64,000 nt of DNA from Rhodocyclaceae bacterium. Its GTDB lineage: Bacteria; Pseudomonadota; Gammaproteobacteria; Burkholderiales; Rhodocyclaceae. A model generated the notes under the pieces. It saw only the letters and a program-made list of their open reading frames with translations, did no database searches and was not told the DNA's origin. The translations under genes were made by a program, and so were the position numbers. Every line of letters begins with the position of its first letter. The stretch's first letter is position 1. Of this stretch, positions 8,679 to 18,808 are shown piece after piece. Location: positions 30,090 to 94,089 of the forward strand of contig JAEUNM010000048.1 of NCBI GenBank assembly GCA_016791105.1. Direction: 5' to 3'.

Positions 8679-9266
8679 TTACTTGCCCGGCAACGGCCCC
8701 GAAAACAGCGTAGGTCCGGTCAGATCGGCCTGAGCCGGGGGGTCAAAATCGGCGCCGCACAGCCGCGGCCATTTCGGCATGCGATCGAGCGCAGTGCGGA
8801 ACAGAACGCGCGCAAGTTCGATAAGCGCGCGCTGGTAGACGTCGCGCTTGAATTCGATCACGGATTCCAGCGGCACCCAATAGAAAGACCAGCGCCAGGC
8901 ATCGAATTCCGGGTGATCGCTGGCGCGCAGGCAAACGTCGCTGTCGCGTCCGACCAGGCGCAGCAAAAACCAGATTTGCTTCTGGCCGCGATAGGTGTTG
9001 CGCCACTCACGCTTCACCCAATGCCGCGGCACGTCGTAACGCAACCAGCCGCGCGTGCGGCCTAGCACCTTGACGTGCTCGGGGCGCAACCCGGTTTCTT
9101 CATGCAGCTCGCGAAACATCGCCTCTTCGGGCGACTCGCCGGCCTTGATGCCGCCCTGGGGAAATTGCCAGGAATGTTCGCGTATGCGTTTGCCCCAGAA
9201 TACCTCGTTGCGCGCGTTCACCAGAATGATGCCCACGTTCGGGCGATAGCCATCCCGATCGAGCAT
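8679..9266 (-). CDS. rppH: RNA pyrophosphohydrolase (Nudix)
   Basis: RppH removes pyrophosphate from the 5' triphosphate of mRNA and so starts 5'-dependent decay. The 195-residue product has the RppH N-terminus [15 protein letters not shown], the Nudix box [20 protein letters not shown] (residues about 38-57, pattern GX5EX7REUXEEXGU intact) and the RppH-specific KQIWFLLRL. It is divergent from proS, a common betaproteobacterial arrangement. The last ~35 residues after the Nudix fold ([11 protein letters not shown]...) are a variable tail. Confidence 0.96.
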   Translation of the reverse strand: MLDRDGYRPNVGIILVNARNEVFWGKRIREHSWQFPQGGIKAGESPEEAMFRELHEETGLRPEHVKVLGRTRGWLRYDVPRHWVKREWRNTYRGQKQIWFLLRLVGRDSDVCLRASDHPEFDAWRWSFYWVPLESVIEFKRDVYQRALIELARVLFRTALDRMPKWPRLCGADFDPPAQADLTGPTLFSGPLPGK

Positions 9267-9400
9267 GATTCATTCCAATCGCAAAAAACTTGTCAGTCGT
9301 GATTTTCCACTATTGTGCGCTGCATTGCTAGCTCTGCGGCGGCTCTGCGTGCCGCTGCGTTACAATGCGCGGCCGTCCCGCCGACCTTGCCCATCCGTAC

Positions 9401-11131
9401 ATGCTCGCCTCGAAATTTCACATCGCAACACTCAAGGAAGCCCCCGCAGACGCGGAAATCGCCTCGCACAAACTGATGGTGCGCGCCGGCATGATCCGCA
9501 AACTGGCCGGCGGAATTTACAGCTACATGCCCATGGGCCTGCGCGTAATACGCAAGATCGAATCCATCATCCGCACGGAAATGGACCGCGCCGGCGCGAT
9601 AGAGTTGTTGATGCCGCTCGTGCAGCCGGCGGAACTTTGGCGCGAAACCGGGCGCTGGGACAAAATGGGACCGGAATTGCTGCGCGTGAAAGACCGGCAT
9701 GAGCGCGATTTCGTGATTCAGCCGACTTCGGAAGAAGTGGTTACCGACATCGCGCGCGGGGAAATCCAGAGCTACCGGCAGTTGCCGAAAAATTTCTATC
9801 ACATCCAGACCAAATTTCGCGACGAACGGCGGCCCCGCTTCGGCGTCATGCGCGGGCGCGAGTTCACGATGAAAGACGCCTATTCTTTCGATCGTGACGA
9901 AGCCGGCGCACGTCAGAGCTATGCGGCCATGTTCGACGCCTATTGCGAAATTTTCCGCCGCCTCGGGCTGGGGTTCCGGCCGGTGCGGGCCGATACCGGC
10001 AATATCGGTGGCACCTTGTCGCACGAATTTCAGGTGATCGCCGATACCGGCGAGGATTTGATTGCCTACTGCCCCGGCTCGGATTACGCGGCCAATATCG
10101 AACTGGCGGAAGCCCTCCCGCTCATCGCCAGCCGCGCTGCGGCAACGCAGCCGCTCACGCGCGTCGCCACGCCCGCCACCACGCGCTGCGAAGACGTCGC
10201 GGCCCTGCTCGGGCTGCCGCTGGAGCGTACCGTCAAGTCCGTGGTGCTGGCCACCGACCTGCCGGAGGGGGCGCAAATCTGGTTGCTGCTGCTGCGCGGC
10301 GACCACGAACTTAACGAAGTCAAGGCGCGCAAGCTGGACGGGCTGGCGGGCGGATTCCGTTTCGCCACCGATGCCGAAATCCGCGCCCATTTTGGCTGCG
10401 AGCCGGGCTATCTGGGGCCGATCGGGCTGTCCGGTGCGGTGCGGGTGATCGCCGACCGCACGGTTGCCAACATGGCGGATTTCGTGACCGGCGCGAATGC
10501 CGAAAATTTTCACTACACCGGTGCAAACTGGGGCCGCGACCTGCCCGAACCGGAACACATCGCCGATTTGCGCAACGTGCTGGCAGGCGATCCTTCGCCC
10601 GACGGCGGCGGACCGCTTGCCATACAGCGCGGTATCGAGGTCGGTCACGTGTTTTTCCTCGGCACCAAATATTCCGAGGCCATGAATTGCACTTTCCTGG
10701 ATGAAACCGGCAAGCCGCGCCCCATGGTGATGGGCTGTTACGGCATAGGTGTGACGCGCCTGGTCGGCGCCGCGATAGAGCAGAACCACGATGAGCGCGG
10801 CATCATCTGGCCACAGCAAATTGCGCCCTTCGAGCTGGTGATCATCGCGCTCGGCTACCGGAAATCTCAAGCCGTACGGGAACAGGCCGATAAGCTGCAT
10901 ACGGAATTGGCCGCAGCCGGCGTGGATGTGATACTCGATGACCGCGACGAACGTCCGGGCGTCATGTTCGCCGACTGGGAATTGATAGGCGTACCGCACC
11001 GCGTCGTGCTGGGCGAGCGCGGCCTCAAAGAAGGCAGCGCGGAATACCAGGCGCGCCGCGACACGGCAGCGACCAAACTGGCGCTCGGCGATCTGTACCC
11101 CCACTGCCTGGGCAGCCTGCGGCGGGCCTAA
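9401..11131 (+). CDS. proS: Prolyl-tRNA synthetase (bacterial type with editing domain)
   Basis: Charges tRNA-Pro. The 576-residue product matches bacterial ProS throughout: N-terminal [22 protein letters not shown], class II motif 2 [25 protein letters not shown], the YbaK-like editing insertion between motifs 2 and 3 (about residues 230-395), motif 3 [11 protein letters not shown], and the anticodon-binding domain. I chose ATG 9401 ([19 protein letters not shown]) because it aligns with the usual N-terminus; an in-frame ATG at 9365 lies within TTACAATG, which looks more like a -10 element than a start. After the stop, AGCCAGCGC and GCGCTGGCT form a long-loop hairpin (11131-11168). Confidence 0.97.
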   Translation: MLASKFHIATLKEAPADAEIASHKLMVRAGMIRKLAGGIYSYMPMGLRVIRKIESIIRTEMDRAGAIELLMPLVQPAELWRETGRWDKMGPELLRVKDRHERDFVIQPTSEEVVTDIARGEIQSYRQLPKNFYHIQTKFRDERRPRFGVMRGREFTMKDAYSFDRDEAGARQSYAAMFDAYCEIFRRLGLGFRPVRADTGNIGGTLSHEFQVIADTGEDLIAYCPGSDYAANIELAEALPLIASRAAATQPLTRVATPATTRCEDVAALLGLPLERTVKSVVLATDLPEGAQIWLLLLRGDHELNEVKARKLDGLAGGFRFATDAEIRAHFGCEPGYLGPIGLSGAVRVIADRTVANMADFVTGANAENFHYTGANWGRDLPEPEHIADLRNVLAGDPSPDGGGPLAIQRGIEVGHVFFLGTKYSEAMNCTFLDETGKPRPMVMGCYGIGVTRLVGAAIEQNHDERGIIWPQQIAPFELVIIALGYRKSQAVREQADKLHTELAAAGVDVILDDRDERPGVMFADWELIGVPHRVVLGERGLKEGSAEYQARRDTAATKLALGDLYPHCLGSLRRA

Positions 11132-11234
11132 GCCAGCGCCGGGCTTGTGTTGCGGCGGCGCGCTGGCTAGTATTCGGCTACCGGGCGCGTATCGGCCGGT
11201 CGTCACCCAACGCGCAATCCCACTGAATTATCGA

Positions 11235-11900
11235 ATGAAACAGTTTCACCGAACAACCAGCCCACGCACCGGCGGCAAGTCGGCGGGTTGCCGCTGGCGC
11301 GCGAAATTCGCGCTGTGGGCCTTGGGCGTGTTCAGTATGCCGGCAGCCTGGGCCGGCGCACAGCAATATGAACCGCTCGCTGCCAGCGTACAGGCCGCCC
11401 TGCACGGAGCGGTCAGCGACCGCGCGGCGCCGGAACCGCACTTCCCGAGCGCACACGCCAAAGTCACCTGGCTCACCGACATGTCGGCGCGGCTCACGCG
11501 CCGCATGCCGGACATACAGCAGCGTACCGAATTCCTCAAAACCGTTTATTACGAAGCGCAGCGCGCCGGGCTGGACCCGCAACTCGTGCTGGGCTTGATA
11601 CAGGTGGAGAGCGCATTTCGCAAATACGCCGTATCGTCGTCCGGTGCGCGTGGCTACATGCAGGTGATGCCGTTCTGGGTCGATCTGATCGGCACGCGGG
11701 ACACCAATCTGTTTCACCTGCGCACCAATCTGCGCTACGGCTGCACGATATTGCGGCACTACCTGGATATCGAACGCGGCGATCTATTTCGCGCGCTGGG
11801 CCGCTACAACGGCAGCCTCGGCCGGCCCGAATATCCCAATCTGGTACGTGATGCCTGGCAGCGCGACTGGGGCGGCCCGGACCGCATCGCCGGACGCTGA
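11235..11900 (+). CDS. Lytic transglycosylase (SLT domain)
   Basis: A periplasmic peptidoglycan-cleaving enzyme of 221 residues. A basic N-terminus and hydrophobic run ending SMPAAWAGAQ form a signal peptide. The SLT domain begins near residue 95: LVLGLIQVESAFRKYAVSSS contains the catalytic Glu (VES), followed by GARGYMQVMPFW and YNGS, which define the Slt/MltE-type fold. ATG 11235 is preferred since the residues upstream of it precede the signal peptide and are not family-like. It is 62 bp before the EAL-HDOD gene. The family name is certain; the exact class (MltC/Slt/EmtA) is not. Confidence 0.93.
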   Translation: MKQFHRTTSPRTGGKSAGCRWRAKFALWALGVFSMPAAWAGAQQYEPLAASVQAALHGAVSDRAAPEPHFPSAHAKVTWLTDMSARLTRRMPDIQQRTEFLKTVYYEAQRAGLDPQLVLGLIQVESAFRKYAVSSSGARGYMQVMPFWVDLIGTRDTNLFHLRTNLRYGCTILRHYLDIERGDLFRALGRYNGSLGRPEYPNLVRDAWQRDWGGPDRIAGR

Positions 11901-11962
11901 CCCCCCCGCAGCGCGCCCTGCGCGCGATTCAAGCTATCGTCCCGCCTGCCGTTAATCCCGCA

Positions 11963-13210
11963 ATGACGGCCGACATTTCCCAAGACGTATTCATCGGGCG
12001 CCAGCCTATTCTGGATCGGGCGCGCCAACTGTACGCATACGAACTGCTGTTCCGAACCGGCAGCGGCAATCATGCGTCAGTGACGGACAACGTCGTCGCG
12101 ACTGCGGCGGTACTGAATAACGTGTTTTCGGAAATCGGCCTGCATCGGGTTCTCGGGCCTTGCCTCGGCTTCATCAATGTCGATGCGGATTTTCTCGGCA
12201 GTGACGTACTGGAACTGCTGCCGGCCAAAAAAATCGTGCTCGAAGTGCTGGAAACCGTGCGCATCACGCCGCAAGTCGTGGAGCGCTGCGAGGAATTGCG
12301 GCGCCGCGGATTTTTGATCGCGCTCGACGATGTGATCGGTCTGACGGACGAACAGAAACTCGTGCTGCCGCATGTGGATATTGTGAAAATCGACATTCAG
12401 GCCCTGCCGACGGACGAACTTGCGCAACTTGCGCGCGCACTGCGCCCCTGGGGCGTGCGCCTGCTGGCGGAAAAAGTGGATAGCGAAGAACAGGCAGCAC
12501 ACTGCAGCAGCCTGGGTTTTGATCTGTTCCAGGGCTATTTTTTCGCGCGCCCGGCCATCATTGCCACGCGCAAGCTCGATTCTTCGCAAACCACCCTGTT
12601 GCGCCTGCTCGGCCTGGTACTGCAGGACGCCGACGCCAAACAGCTCGAACCGCTGTTCAAGCAGGAACCGGCGCTGCTCATGAATCTCATGCGGCTCACC
12701 AATTCGGTGGCCTGCGGCTTGCGCCATCCGGTCAGTTCACTGCGCCAGGCGCTCACCATGCTTGGCCAGCGCCAGTTGCAGCGCTGGCTGCAGTTGTTGC
12801 TGTATGCGCAATCCGGTCGCGACGCGCGCTTCCCCAATCCCCTGCTCATGGTGGCGGCAACGCGCGCGCGCTGCATGGAACTGCTGGCGGCACGCGCGCC
12901 GGGCGGCGGCCAGGAACTGGCCGACCACGCATTTCTGACCGGCATACTGTCCATGATGCCGGCGCTGCTGCAAAAACCGCTGGCGGAAATTCTGGCGCCG
13001 CTGCCGCTGCCGCCGCACATCAATCAGGCGCTGCACGAACGTGCCGGAAAATTGGGCAAGCTTTTGCTGCTCGCCGAAGCCGTGGAACACGCCGACGCGC
13101 CGGCAAGTGCCGCCCTGTGCGGCGAACTGCACATCAGCGACACCGCGCTGGCGCGCGCGTCGGCCGAAGCCATGGCCTGGGCCGGCGAATTGGGGGTTCC
13201 GCAGGACTGA
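11963..13210 (+). CDS. EAL-HDOD signalling protein (YuxH-like)
   Basis: A 415-residue protein with an N-terminal EAL-like domain (residues about 5-205) and a C-terminal HDOD domain (about 210-400). The EAL part starts FIGRQPILDRARQLYAYELL, with ELLFR in place of EALLR and ALDDVIG in place of DDFGTG, so key metal ligands are lost and phosphodiesterase activity is unlikely. HDOD domains act as scaffolds in c-di-GMP and stress signalling. It is expected to be cytoplasmic and non-catalytic, perhaps binding a partner enzyme. Two further c-di-GMP proteins lie at 23187-26530. Confidence 0.92.
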   Translation: MTADISQDVFIGRQPILDRARQLYAYELLFRTGSGNHASVTDNVVATAAVLNNVFSEIGLHRVLGPCLGFINVDADFLGSDVLELLPAKKIVLEVLETVRITPQVVERCEELRRRGFLIALDDVIGLTDEQKLVLPHVDIVKIDIQALPTDELAQLARALRPWGVRLLAEKVDSEEQAAHCSSLGFDLFQGYFFARPAIIATRKLDSSQTTLLRLLGLVLQDADAKQLEPLFKQEPALLMNLMRLTNSVACGLRHPVSSLRQALTMLGQRQLQRWLQLLLYAQSGRDARFPNPLLMVAATRARCMELLAARAPGGGQELADHAFLTGILSMMPALLQKPLAEILAPLPLPPHINQALHERAGKLGKLLLLAEAVEHADAPASAALCGELHISDTALARASAEAMAWAGELGVPQD

Positions 13211-13222
13211 GCTTGCGCCGCG

Positions 13223-13681
13223 TCAGGCGCGCGGCCACAAAATCATTTGCGTACAGCGAAACAAGGCCATGCGGCGTTCGCTGCGGTCGGGCTGTAGGGC
13301 ACTTACAACCGCGTCCCACACCTGGGTCGTGCGCCCGCCATGTTCGAGGCGCGCCGTACACACCACGACGCCTTCGTCGGTGCTCGTCAGGTAATTGGTT
13401 TTCAACTCTATCGTCGTAAACGATTGCGCCCCTGCCGGCAGGTGCGCCATGGTGCCATAGCCGGCCGTGGCATCTGCCAGCGCGACCACGGTTGCCGCAT
13501 GCAGAAAGCCGTTCGGCGCCATGTGATGCTTCTGAACGGTGAGATGCGACCGCAGCACTCCCTGCGCGATATCGATAATCTCTATGCCCAGCAGGCCAGG
13601 CAAATATCCGGCGCCACGCTCGGTCATGCTGGCGGGCGTCATGTCCGGCCGCAGCCGTGCGTATTTGTTTGCGTCACTCAT
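13223..13681 (-). CDS. PaaI-type hotdog thioesterase
   Basis: A 152-residue single hotdog-fold protein. The signature region HMAPNGFLHAATVVALADAT is the PaaI/YbgC-like motif (N-G-x-x-H-x(3-6)-D/E), with the catalytic Asp in ADATAGYG. Family enzymes hydrolyse acyl-CoA; the substrate cannot be read from sequence. It is convergent with the EAL-HDOD gene (12-bp gap) and 27 bp downstream of the small secreted protein on its own strand, so it may sit at the end of the alaS transcript. Confidence 0.9.
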   Translation of the reverse strand: MSDANKYARLRPDMTPASMTERGAGYLPGLLGIEIIDIAQGVLRSHLTVQKHHMAPNGFLHAATVVALADATAGYGTMAHLPAGAQSFTTIELKTNYLTSTDEGVVVCTARLEHGGRTTQVWDAVVSALQPDRSERRMALFRCTQMILWPRA

Positions 13682-13708
13682 ATCGGTTCCTGGCCTCGTG
13701 GCGCCCTA

Positions 13709-14002
13709 TCAACGCATTTTTGGATTGAGCGAGCCACGGTTGTAATCCTTGTCGCCGGGCTCGATGGAACGGCCGATTCCAAACAGGCGGCCCTGCGCAT
13801 CGCTGGAACGATTTTCCGGATAGGTGTCGGCCACTTTTTTCGCCACCGCCTGTTTTGCCGCATCGACAAATTCCCAGCGACCATTGGGCAACAGGCGCAC
13901 TTTTTGACCATCGCTGGTGGTGGCTTCCAATATTTGCCCGTCGGCCGCCCACGCCGACACGCCGACCCAAGCCAGACAGCAGAACAGGATGGCCGCCTTC
14001 AT
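13709..14002 (-). CDS. Small secreted protein coupled to alaS, function unknown
   Basis: A 97-residue protein with a signal peptide ([22 protein letters not shown]). The mature part has [20 protein letters not shown], a short beta motif seen in many small periplasmic proteins of unknown role. Its ATG overlaps the alaS stop in an ATGA (13999-14002), so translation is probably coupled to alaS. I do not recognise a function. Confidence 0.78.
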   Translation of the reverse strand: MKAAILFCCLAWVGVSAWAADGQILEATTSDGQKVRLLPNGRWEFVDAAKQAVAKKVADTYPENRSSDAQGRLFGIGRSIEPGDKDYNRGSLNPKMR

Positions 14003-16623
14003 GCCAGTTTCTCAGCAACGTAGGCGCTCACCGATGCAAGCGCCGCGGGCAGATTTTGCGGTTCGGTACCGCCGGCCTGGGCCATGTCCGGTCTGCCGCC
14101 GCCTTTGCCGCCCACCTGCCTGGCGACGAAATTGACCAGGTCGCCGGCTTTGATTTTGGCCGTCAGATCGGGCGTGACACCAGCGATCAGGCTCACCTTG
14201 CCCTCGCCCACCGCCGCCAGCACCACGGCGGCCGTTTTGAGCTTGTCCTTGAGCTTGTCCAGGGTTTCGCGCAGCGCTTTCGCGTCGGCGCCATCCAGGG
14301 CTGCTGCCAGTACTTTCGCGCCGCCCACCTCGCTCGCGCGCCCGGCCAGATCGTCGCCCTGCGAGGCCGCCAGTTTGGCCTTGAGCCGCGCCAATTCCTT
14401 TTCGAGCTGCTTTACGTGCTCGATCACCTGCGCCGCGCGCGCAGCGGCATCGGCGGGCGTGGCTTTCAGTTCGCCCGCCACGCGTGCCAGATCGGCCTCG
14501 CGCTGCTGCACGTACTTGAGGGCGCCATCGCCGGTCACCGCCTCGAGGCGCCGCACGCCGGCCGCCACACCCCCCTCGGCGACAATTTTGAACAATCCGA
14601 TGTCGCCGGTGCGGGCCACGTGGGTTCCCCCGCACAGTTCGATGGAAGATCCGATATCCAGCACGCGCACGCTGTCGCCGTATTTTTCGCCGAACAGCAT
14701 CATGGCGCCGGTGTGGCGCGCATCGTCGAGCGCCATGAGACGTGCGCGGGTTGCGGAATTGAGCAGAATTTCGGCATTCACCTTTTGTTCCACGGCGGCG
14801 AGTTCGCCTTCGCTCATGGGCTTGTCGTGCGCGAAATCGAAGCGCGTGCGCTCCGCATCGACCAATGAGCCCTTTTGCTGCACATGAGCGCCCAAAATTT
14901 CGCGCAAGGCCTTGTGCATGAGGTGGGTGGCCGAGTGGTTGCGCATGGTGCGCGCACGCGCGGCGCGGTCCACGCGCGCCTGCAGACCGTCGCCCAGCCT
15001 GATTTCACCGTTTTTCACCTCACCATGGTGCCCGTGCACGTCGGCCTGCACCTTTTGCGTATCCGCGACGGCGAACAGCGTCAGGCAAGCGCCGTCCTGC
15101 GACGCAAGTTCTCCCCTGTCACCTACCTGGCCGCCGGATTCCGCATAAAAAGGCGTGCTGTCCAACACCACGATGCCCTGCTGGCCGGGCCGCAGCACCT
15201 CCACCGCGCTACCGTCCAGATACAGCGCGATTACCTTGCCTACGCCGTCCAGATCCTCATAGCCGCGAAATTGGGTGGCCGGTCCGGTATATTCGAGCGC
15301 CCCGCCCATGCGGAATTTGGACGCCGCGCGGGCCTGTTCGCGCTGGCGCTCCATGGCACGGTCGAATCCTTCGTGATCGACGCGCACCTTGCGCTCGCGA
15401 CAAATGTCCGCCACCAGGTCGACCGGAAAGCCATAAGTGTCGTAGAGGCGGAATACCGTTTCGCCATCCAGCGATTCCTTGCCGCCGGCCAAAGCGGTTT
15501 CCAGCATGTCCATGCCGTGTTCTATGGTTTCGGCGAAGCGCTCTTCTTCCTGCCGCAACACGGCGGCCACTCGCGCCGCCTGCGCGGGCAGTTCCGGATA
15601 AGCATCGCCCATCAATTCCGACAGGTCTGCCACCAGGGCGTGAAAAAACGGCGTTTTGCATCCCAACATGTAGCCGTGCCGTATCGCGCGGCGGATGATG
15701 CGGCGCAACACGTAGCCGCGCCCCTCGTTGCTGGGAATGACGCCGTCGACCACCAGAAACGCACAGGCGCGGATGTGATCAGCGATCACCTTGAGCGAGG
15801 GCGATGCAAGATCGGCCGTGCTGGTAACGCGCGCCGCCGCGGCGATGAGCTTCTCGAACAGGTCGATTTCGTAGTTGGAATGCACATGCTGCAGCACGGC
15901 TGCCAGGCGCTCCAGGCCCATACCCGTGTCGACGCAAGGTTTGGGCAGCGGATGCAGCACGCCGGCTTCGTCGCGGTTGAACTGCATGAACACGAGGTTC
16001 CAGATTTCTATGTAGCGGTCGCCGTCGGCCTCAGGTGTACCGGGCGGGCCGCCCCACACGTCCGGGCCGTGATCGTAAAAAATTTCCGAGCAAGGGCCGC
16101 AGGGCCCGGTATCCGCCATCTGCCAGAAATTGTCCGAGGCATAGCGGGCGCCCTTGTTATCGCCTATGCGCACGATGCGTTCGCGCGGCACGCCGACCAC
16201 TTCGGACCAGATCGCGTAGGCCTCGTCGTCTTCCTGGTATACCGTCACCCACAATTTGTCTGCCGGCAGGCCATACACGTCGGTGAGCAATTCCCACGCG
16301 TAGCGGATGGCGTCGTGTTTGAAATAGTCGCCAAAGCTGAAATTGCCCAGCATTTCGAAAAACGTATGGTGGCGCGCCGTATAGCCGACGTTTTCGAGGT
16401 CGTTGTGCTTGCCCCCGGCACGCACGCTGCGCTGGGCGGTGGTGGCACGGGTGTAGGACCGTTTGTCCACCCCCAGGAATACGTCCTTGAACTGCACCAT
16501 GCCGGAGTTCGTGAATAACAGCGTCGGATCGTTGCCCGGCACCAGCGGCGAACTGGCCACCACGGCATGGCCCTTTGCCGCGAAATATTCGAGAAACCGG
16601 GAACGTATTTCGGCTGTTTTCAT
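13999..16623 (-). CDS. alaS: Alanyl-tRNA synthetase
   Basis: Charges tRNA-Ala and edits mischarged Ser/Gly. The 874-residue product starts [22 protein letters not shown] and contains the class II core ([20 protein letters not shown]), the editing site with [11 protein letters not shown] and [13 protein letters not shown] (the H-x3-H plus C-x3-H zinc/editing ligands), and the C-Ala domain with [12 protein letters not shown] near the end. Length is normal. The downstream small secreted gene overlaps its stop by ATGA. Confidence 0.98.
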   Translation of the reverse strand: MKTAEIRSRFLEYFAAKGHAVVASSPLVPGNDPTLLFTNSGMVQFKDVFLGVDKRSYTRATTAQRSVRAGGKHNDLENVGYTARHHTFFEMLGNFSFGDYFKHDAIRYAWELLTDVYGLPADKLWVTVYQEDDEAYAIWSEVVGVPRERIVRIGDNKGARYASDNFWQMADTGPCGPCSEIFYDHGPDVWGGPPGTPEADGDRYIEIWNLVFMQFNRDEAGVLHPLPKPCVDTGMGLERLAAVLQHVHSNYEIDLFEKLIAAAARVTSTADLASPSLKVIADHIRACAFLVVDGVIPSNEGRGYVLRRIIRRAIRHGYMLGCKTPFFHALVADLSELMGDAYPELPAQAARVAAVLRQEEERFAETIEHGMDMLETALAGGKESLDGETVFRLYDTYGFPVDLVADICRERKVRVDHEGFDRAMERQREQARAASKFRMGGALEYTGPATQFRGYEDLDGVGKVIALYLDGSAVEVLRPGQQGIVVLDSTPFYAESGGQVGDRGELASQDGACLTLFAVADTQKVQADVHGHHGEVKNGEIRLGDGLQARVDRAARARTMRNHSATHLMHKALREILGAHVQQKGSLVDAERTRFDFAHDKPMSEGELAAVEQKVNAEILLNSATRARLMALDDARHTGAMMLFGEKYGDSVRVLDIGSSIELCGGTHVARTGDIGLFKIVAEGGVAAGVRRLEAVTGDGALKYVQQREADLARVAGELKATPADAAARAAQVIEHVKQLEKELARLKAKLAASQGDDLAGRASEVGGAKVLAAALDGADAKALRETLDKLKDKLKTAAVVLAAVGEGKVSLIAGVTPDLTAKIKAGDLVNFVARQVGGKGGGRPDMAQAGGTEPQNLPAALASVSAYVAEKLA

Positions 16624-16717
16624 GTAGGTACGTCCGTAAGTAAAATCCGATCAGTATATTTTGCCGCACACAGGCCGCCCGCTATCGCGAATGTGGCGTC
16701 TGGTTGCCCCCGCCAGA

Positions 16718-17110
16718 TCAGTTTTTCCGCAACGCTGGCAGAACAATTTCGCGCTTGCGCTCGACCATGCGCAGCCGCACCGGAACACCCGCCACCACGT
16801 CCGGCGGCTGCACCTGGCCGGTCACGATGGCAGTGTCGCCGTCCTGCGGCAAATCACTCTGCCCGACGATCACCACGATGCGGCCGCTGCCGTCGTCGAG
16901 CGAATAAAGCCGCGCATTGGCCTCGCGCAGGAAAAACGGGTTGTGCACGGTGCCACGCACATTGACCACCCGATTGGAATATTCCGCGCGCGCCGCCGCA
17001 ATCGCGGCGATGGGAGTAATGACGGGCGGCGCCTCGCGCGTACAGGCGGGCAATAGGAGCAATACCGCCAATTGGCCGCAAATGCGCGCTCTGCCTAGCA
17101 TGCAAGGCAT
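16718..17110 (-). CDS. Small lipoprotein, OB-fold-like
   Basis: A 130-residue product starting MPCMLGRARICGQLAVLLLLPACTRE; the LLPAC lipobox marks a lipoprotein with Cys at residue 23 or so. The remainder, VVNVRGTVHNPFFL..ARLYSLDDGSGRIVVIVGQSDLPQDGDTAIVTGQV, has the look of a single OB-fold (bacterial 'BOF'-type or nucleic-acid-binding-like barrel). I know of no assigned function. A second in-frame ATG at 17101 is equally possible. It lies 94 bp after alaS on the same strand and is divergent from the flavoprotein gene. Confidence 0.72.
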   Translation of the reverse strand: MPCMLGRARICGQLAVLLLLPACTREAPPVITPIAAIAAARAEYSNRVVNVRGTVHNPFFLREANARLYSLDDGSGRIVVIVGQSDLPQDGDTAIVTGQVQPPDVVAGVPVRLRMVERKREIVLPALRKN

Positions 17111-17197
17111 TGTATCATCGCAGCCCCGGCGCCCCGGCAGCGCCCGGCACCGGCATCTCGAGGCATTGCGCTTCCGGGCCGCAATGCAAGCAAGGGA

Positions 17198-18391
17198 ATG
17201 AACCTGGATTTTGATGCAATCGTGATAGGTGCCGGCGCCGCCGGACTGTTCTGTGCCGGCACCGCCGGCGCACGCGGACGGCGCGTGCTGCTGCTCGACG
17301 CCTCTGCGCGCCTGGCGGAAAAAATCCGCATTTCCGGCGGCGGCCGCTGCAATTTCACGAATATCCATTGCACACACCACAACTTTCTGTCGCGCCAGCC
17401 GGAGTTCTGCCGCCAGGCGCTGGCGCGCTTTAGTGCGCGCGACTTTATCGCCCTGGTCGATAAGCATGGCATCGCCTGGCATGAAAAAACCCTGGGGCAA
17501 CTGTTCTGCGACGACAGCAGCCAGCGCATCATCGACATGCTGGACCGCAATGCCGCGCGCGCCGGGGTAAAACGCCTCATGCAGTGCGCGATCGCGGCGG
17601 TGGCCAAGGACGGGGACCAGTTCCGCATAGAGAGCACGCAAGGCAACTTTCGTGCAGCAAAACTGGTCGTTGCGAGCGGGGGGCTGTCGATACCACAGAT
17701 CGGCGCAAGTCCGTTCGGTTACCGGCTCGCCGAACAGTTCGGACTTGAAGTCGTAGCACCGCGCCCCGGCCTGGTTCCGCTCAGCATGGACCCGGCGTGG
17801 CTGGCGCGCTATGGCGATTTGTCCGGATTATCTTTCCCGGCCGAAGTGCATGCGCCGGGTGCAAAATTCCGCGAGCAGGTACTGATAACTCACCGCGGAC
17901 TGTCGGGCCCGGCAATCCTGCAGGCATCGTCGTACTGGCAGTGGCAGGAGGGCACGAAACGCCCGCTCGAAATCGACCTGATGCCCGAGATCGACGCCCA
18001 CGCCTGGCTGCGCCAGTTGCGCGCCGGTGGCAGCCGCGCCGGCCTCGCCGGCGCACTGGCGCAACATTTGCCGCGGCGGCTCGCACAACAGTTGGCAGAT
18101 GGCACGCCGGGTGCCGGCCGCGTTGCGGAAATGTCGAACCGCACGATTGACGAAGTGGCAACCAGCCTGCAACGCTGGTCCATACAGCCGGCCGGCACGC
18201 TGGGCTACCGCAAAGCCGAAGTAACCCTGGGCGGCGTCGCCACCGAGGAACTCGACCCGGTAAGCCTGGAAGCGCGCCGCGTACCGGGCCTGCATTTCAT
18301 CGGCGAGGTGGTGGATGTGACCGGCCACCTGGGCGGACACAATTTTCAGTGGGCCTGGTCGTCCGGCTGGTGCGCCGGCATGGCGCTTTGA
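17198..18391 (+). CDS. NAD(P)/FAD-dependent oxidoreductase, YhiN/BaiN family
   Basis: A 397-residue flavoprotein of the HI0933/YhiN family. The FAD-binding Rossmann motif is GAGAAGLFCAGTAGARG (residues 12-28); the family signature KIRISGGGRCNFTN follows, and the C-terminal GEVVDVTGHLGGHNFQWAWSSG binds FAD. The physiological substrate of this widespread family is unclear; some members act as BaiN-type bile-acid reductases or 'aminoacetone oxidases', and those names should not be taken literally here. The start ATG 17198 directly precedes DFDAIVIGAG. Confidence 0.93.
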   Translation: MNLDFDAIVIGAGAAGLFCAGTAGARGRRVLLLDASARLAEKIRISGGGRCNFTNIHCTHHNFLSRQPEFCRQALARFSARDFIALVDKHGIAWHEKTLGQLFCDDSSQRIIDMLDRNAARAGVKRLMQCAIAAVAKDGDQFRIESTQGNFRAAKLVVASGGLSIPQIGASPFGYRLAEQFGLEVVAPRPGLVPLSMDPAWLARYGDLSGLSFPAEVHAPGAKFREQVLITHRGLSGPAILQASSYWQWQEGTKRPLEIDLMPEIDAHAWLRQLRAGGSRAGLAGALAQHLPRRLAQQLADGTPGAGRVAEMSNRTIDEVATSLQRWSIQPAGTLGYRKAEVTLGGVATEELDPVSLEARRVPGLHFIGEVVDVTGHLGGHNFQWAWSSGWCAGMAL

Positions 18392-18808
18392 TGCCGCGAT
18401 CGAAGCCGGTTGCAACAGCAAGCAAAATCCGGCGCGCCGCCGCCATCCTGGGCGCTCCCGATCGCCGCAGAGCATTCTGCGCACAGCAGTGGCGACGGCC
18501 CTACATTCACATCTTTACCCATATTTGCGCCGACCCTGCATCGCCCTGCAGGGATAATGCGCAAGCTTTGCCGCTACGCGGCATACTTGCGGCAATTCCG
18601 CGGCTCATCCAGAATTCGACCATGCTGGCGGACGTTGCAGCCCTGAGCACCCCCGGGCAGCGAAATGCCAGATCCGCTAAAGTCCGAATGAAACAGGACC
18701 GTAAAATAGAACCGACATGAAATTCGGACCACGCAAGTGCAAGCATTCGTCTCCGTGAGCGCGTCCGGACAGACAGGTTTGCCCGCCGCGGATGTAGCGG
18801 GCGCCAAA
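18392..18808. other. Gap upstream of the sensor kinase
   Basis: No protein or RNA gene is recognisable. A GTG at 18737 opens the kinase frame earlier and would extend the protein by 24 residues; the extra segment has no helix or family-like content. No convincing promoter hexamers were found. Confidence 0.4.

Noticed and set aside
9293..11206. 637-codon open frame antisense to proS
   Set aside because: Fully opposite a clear prolyl-tRNA synthetase gene, with low-complexity composition and no recognisable motif.
14875..16518. 547-codon open frame antisense to alaS
   Set aside because: Opposite a certain gene; no signal, domain or ribosome site.
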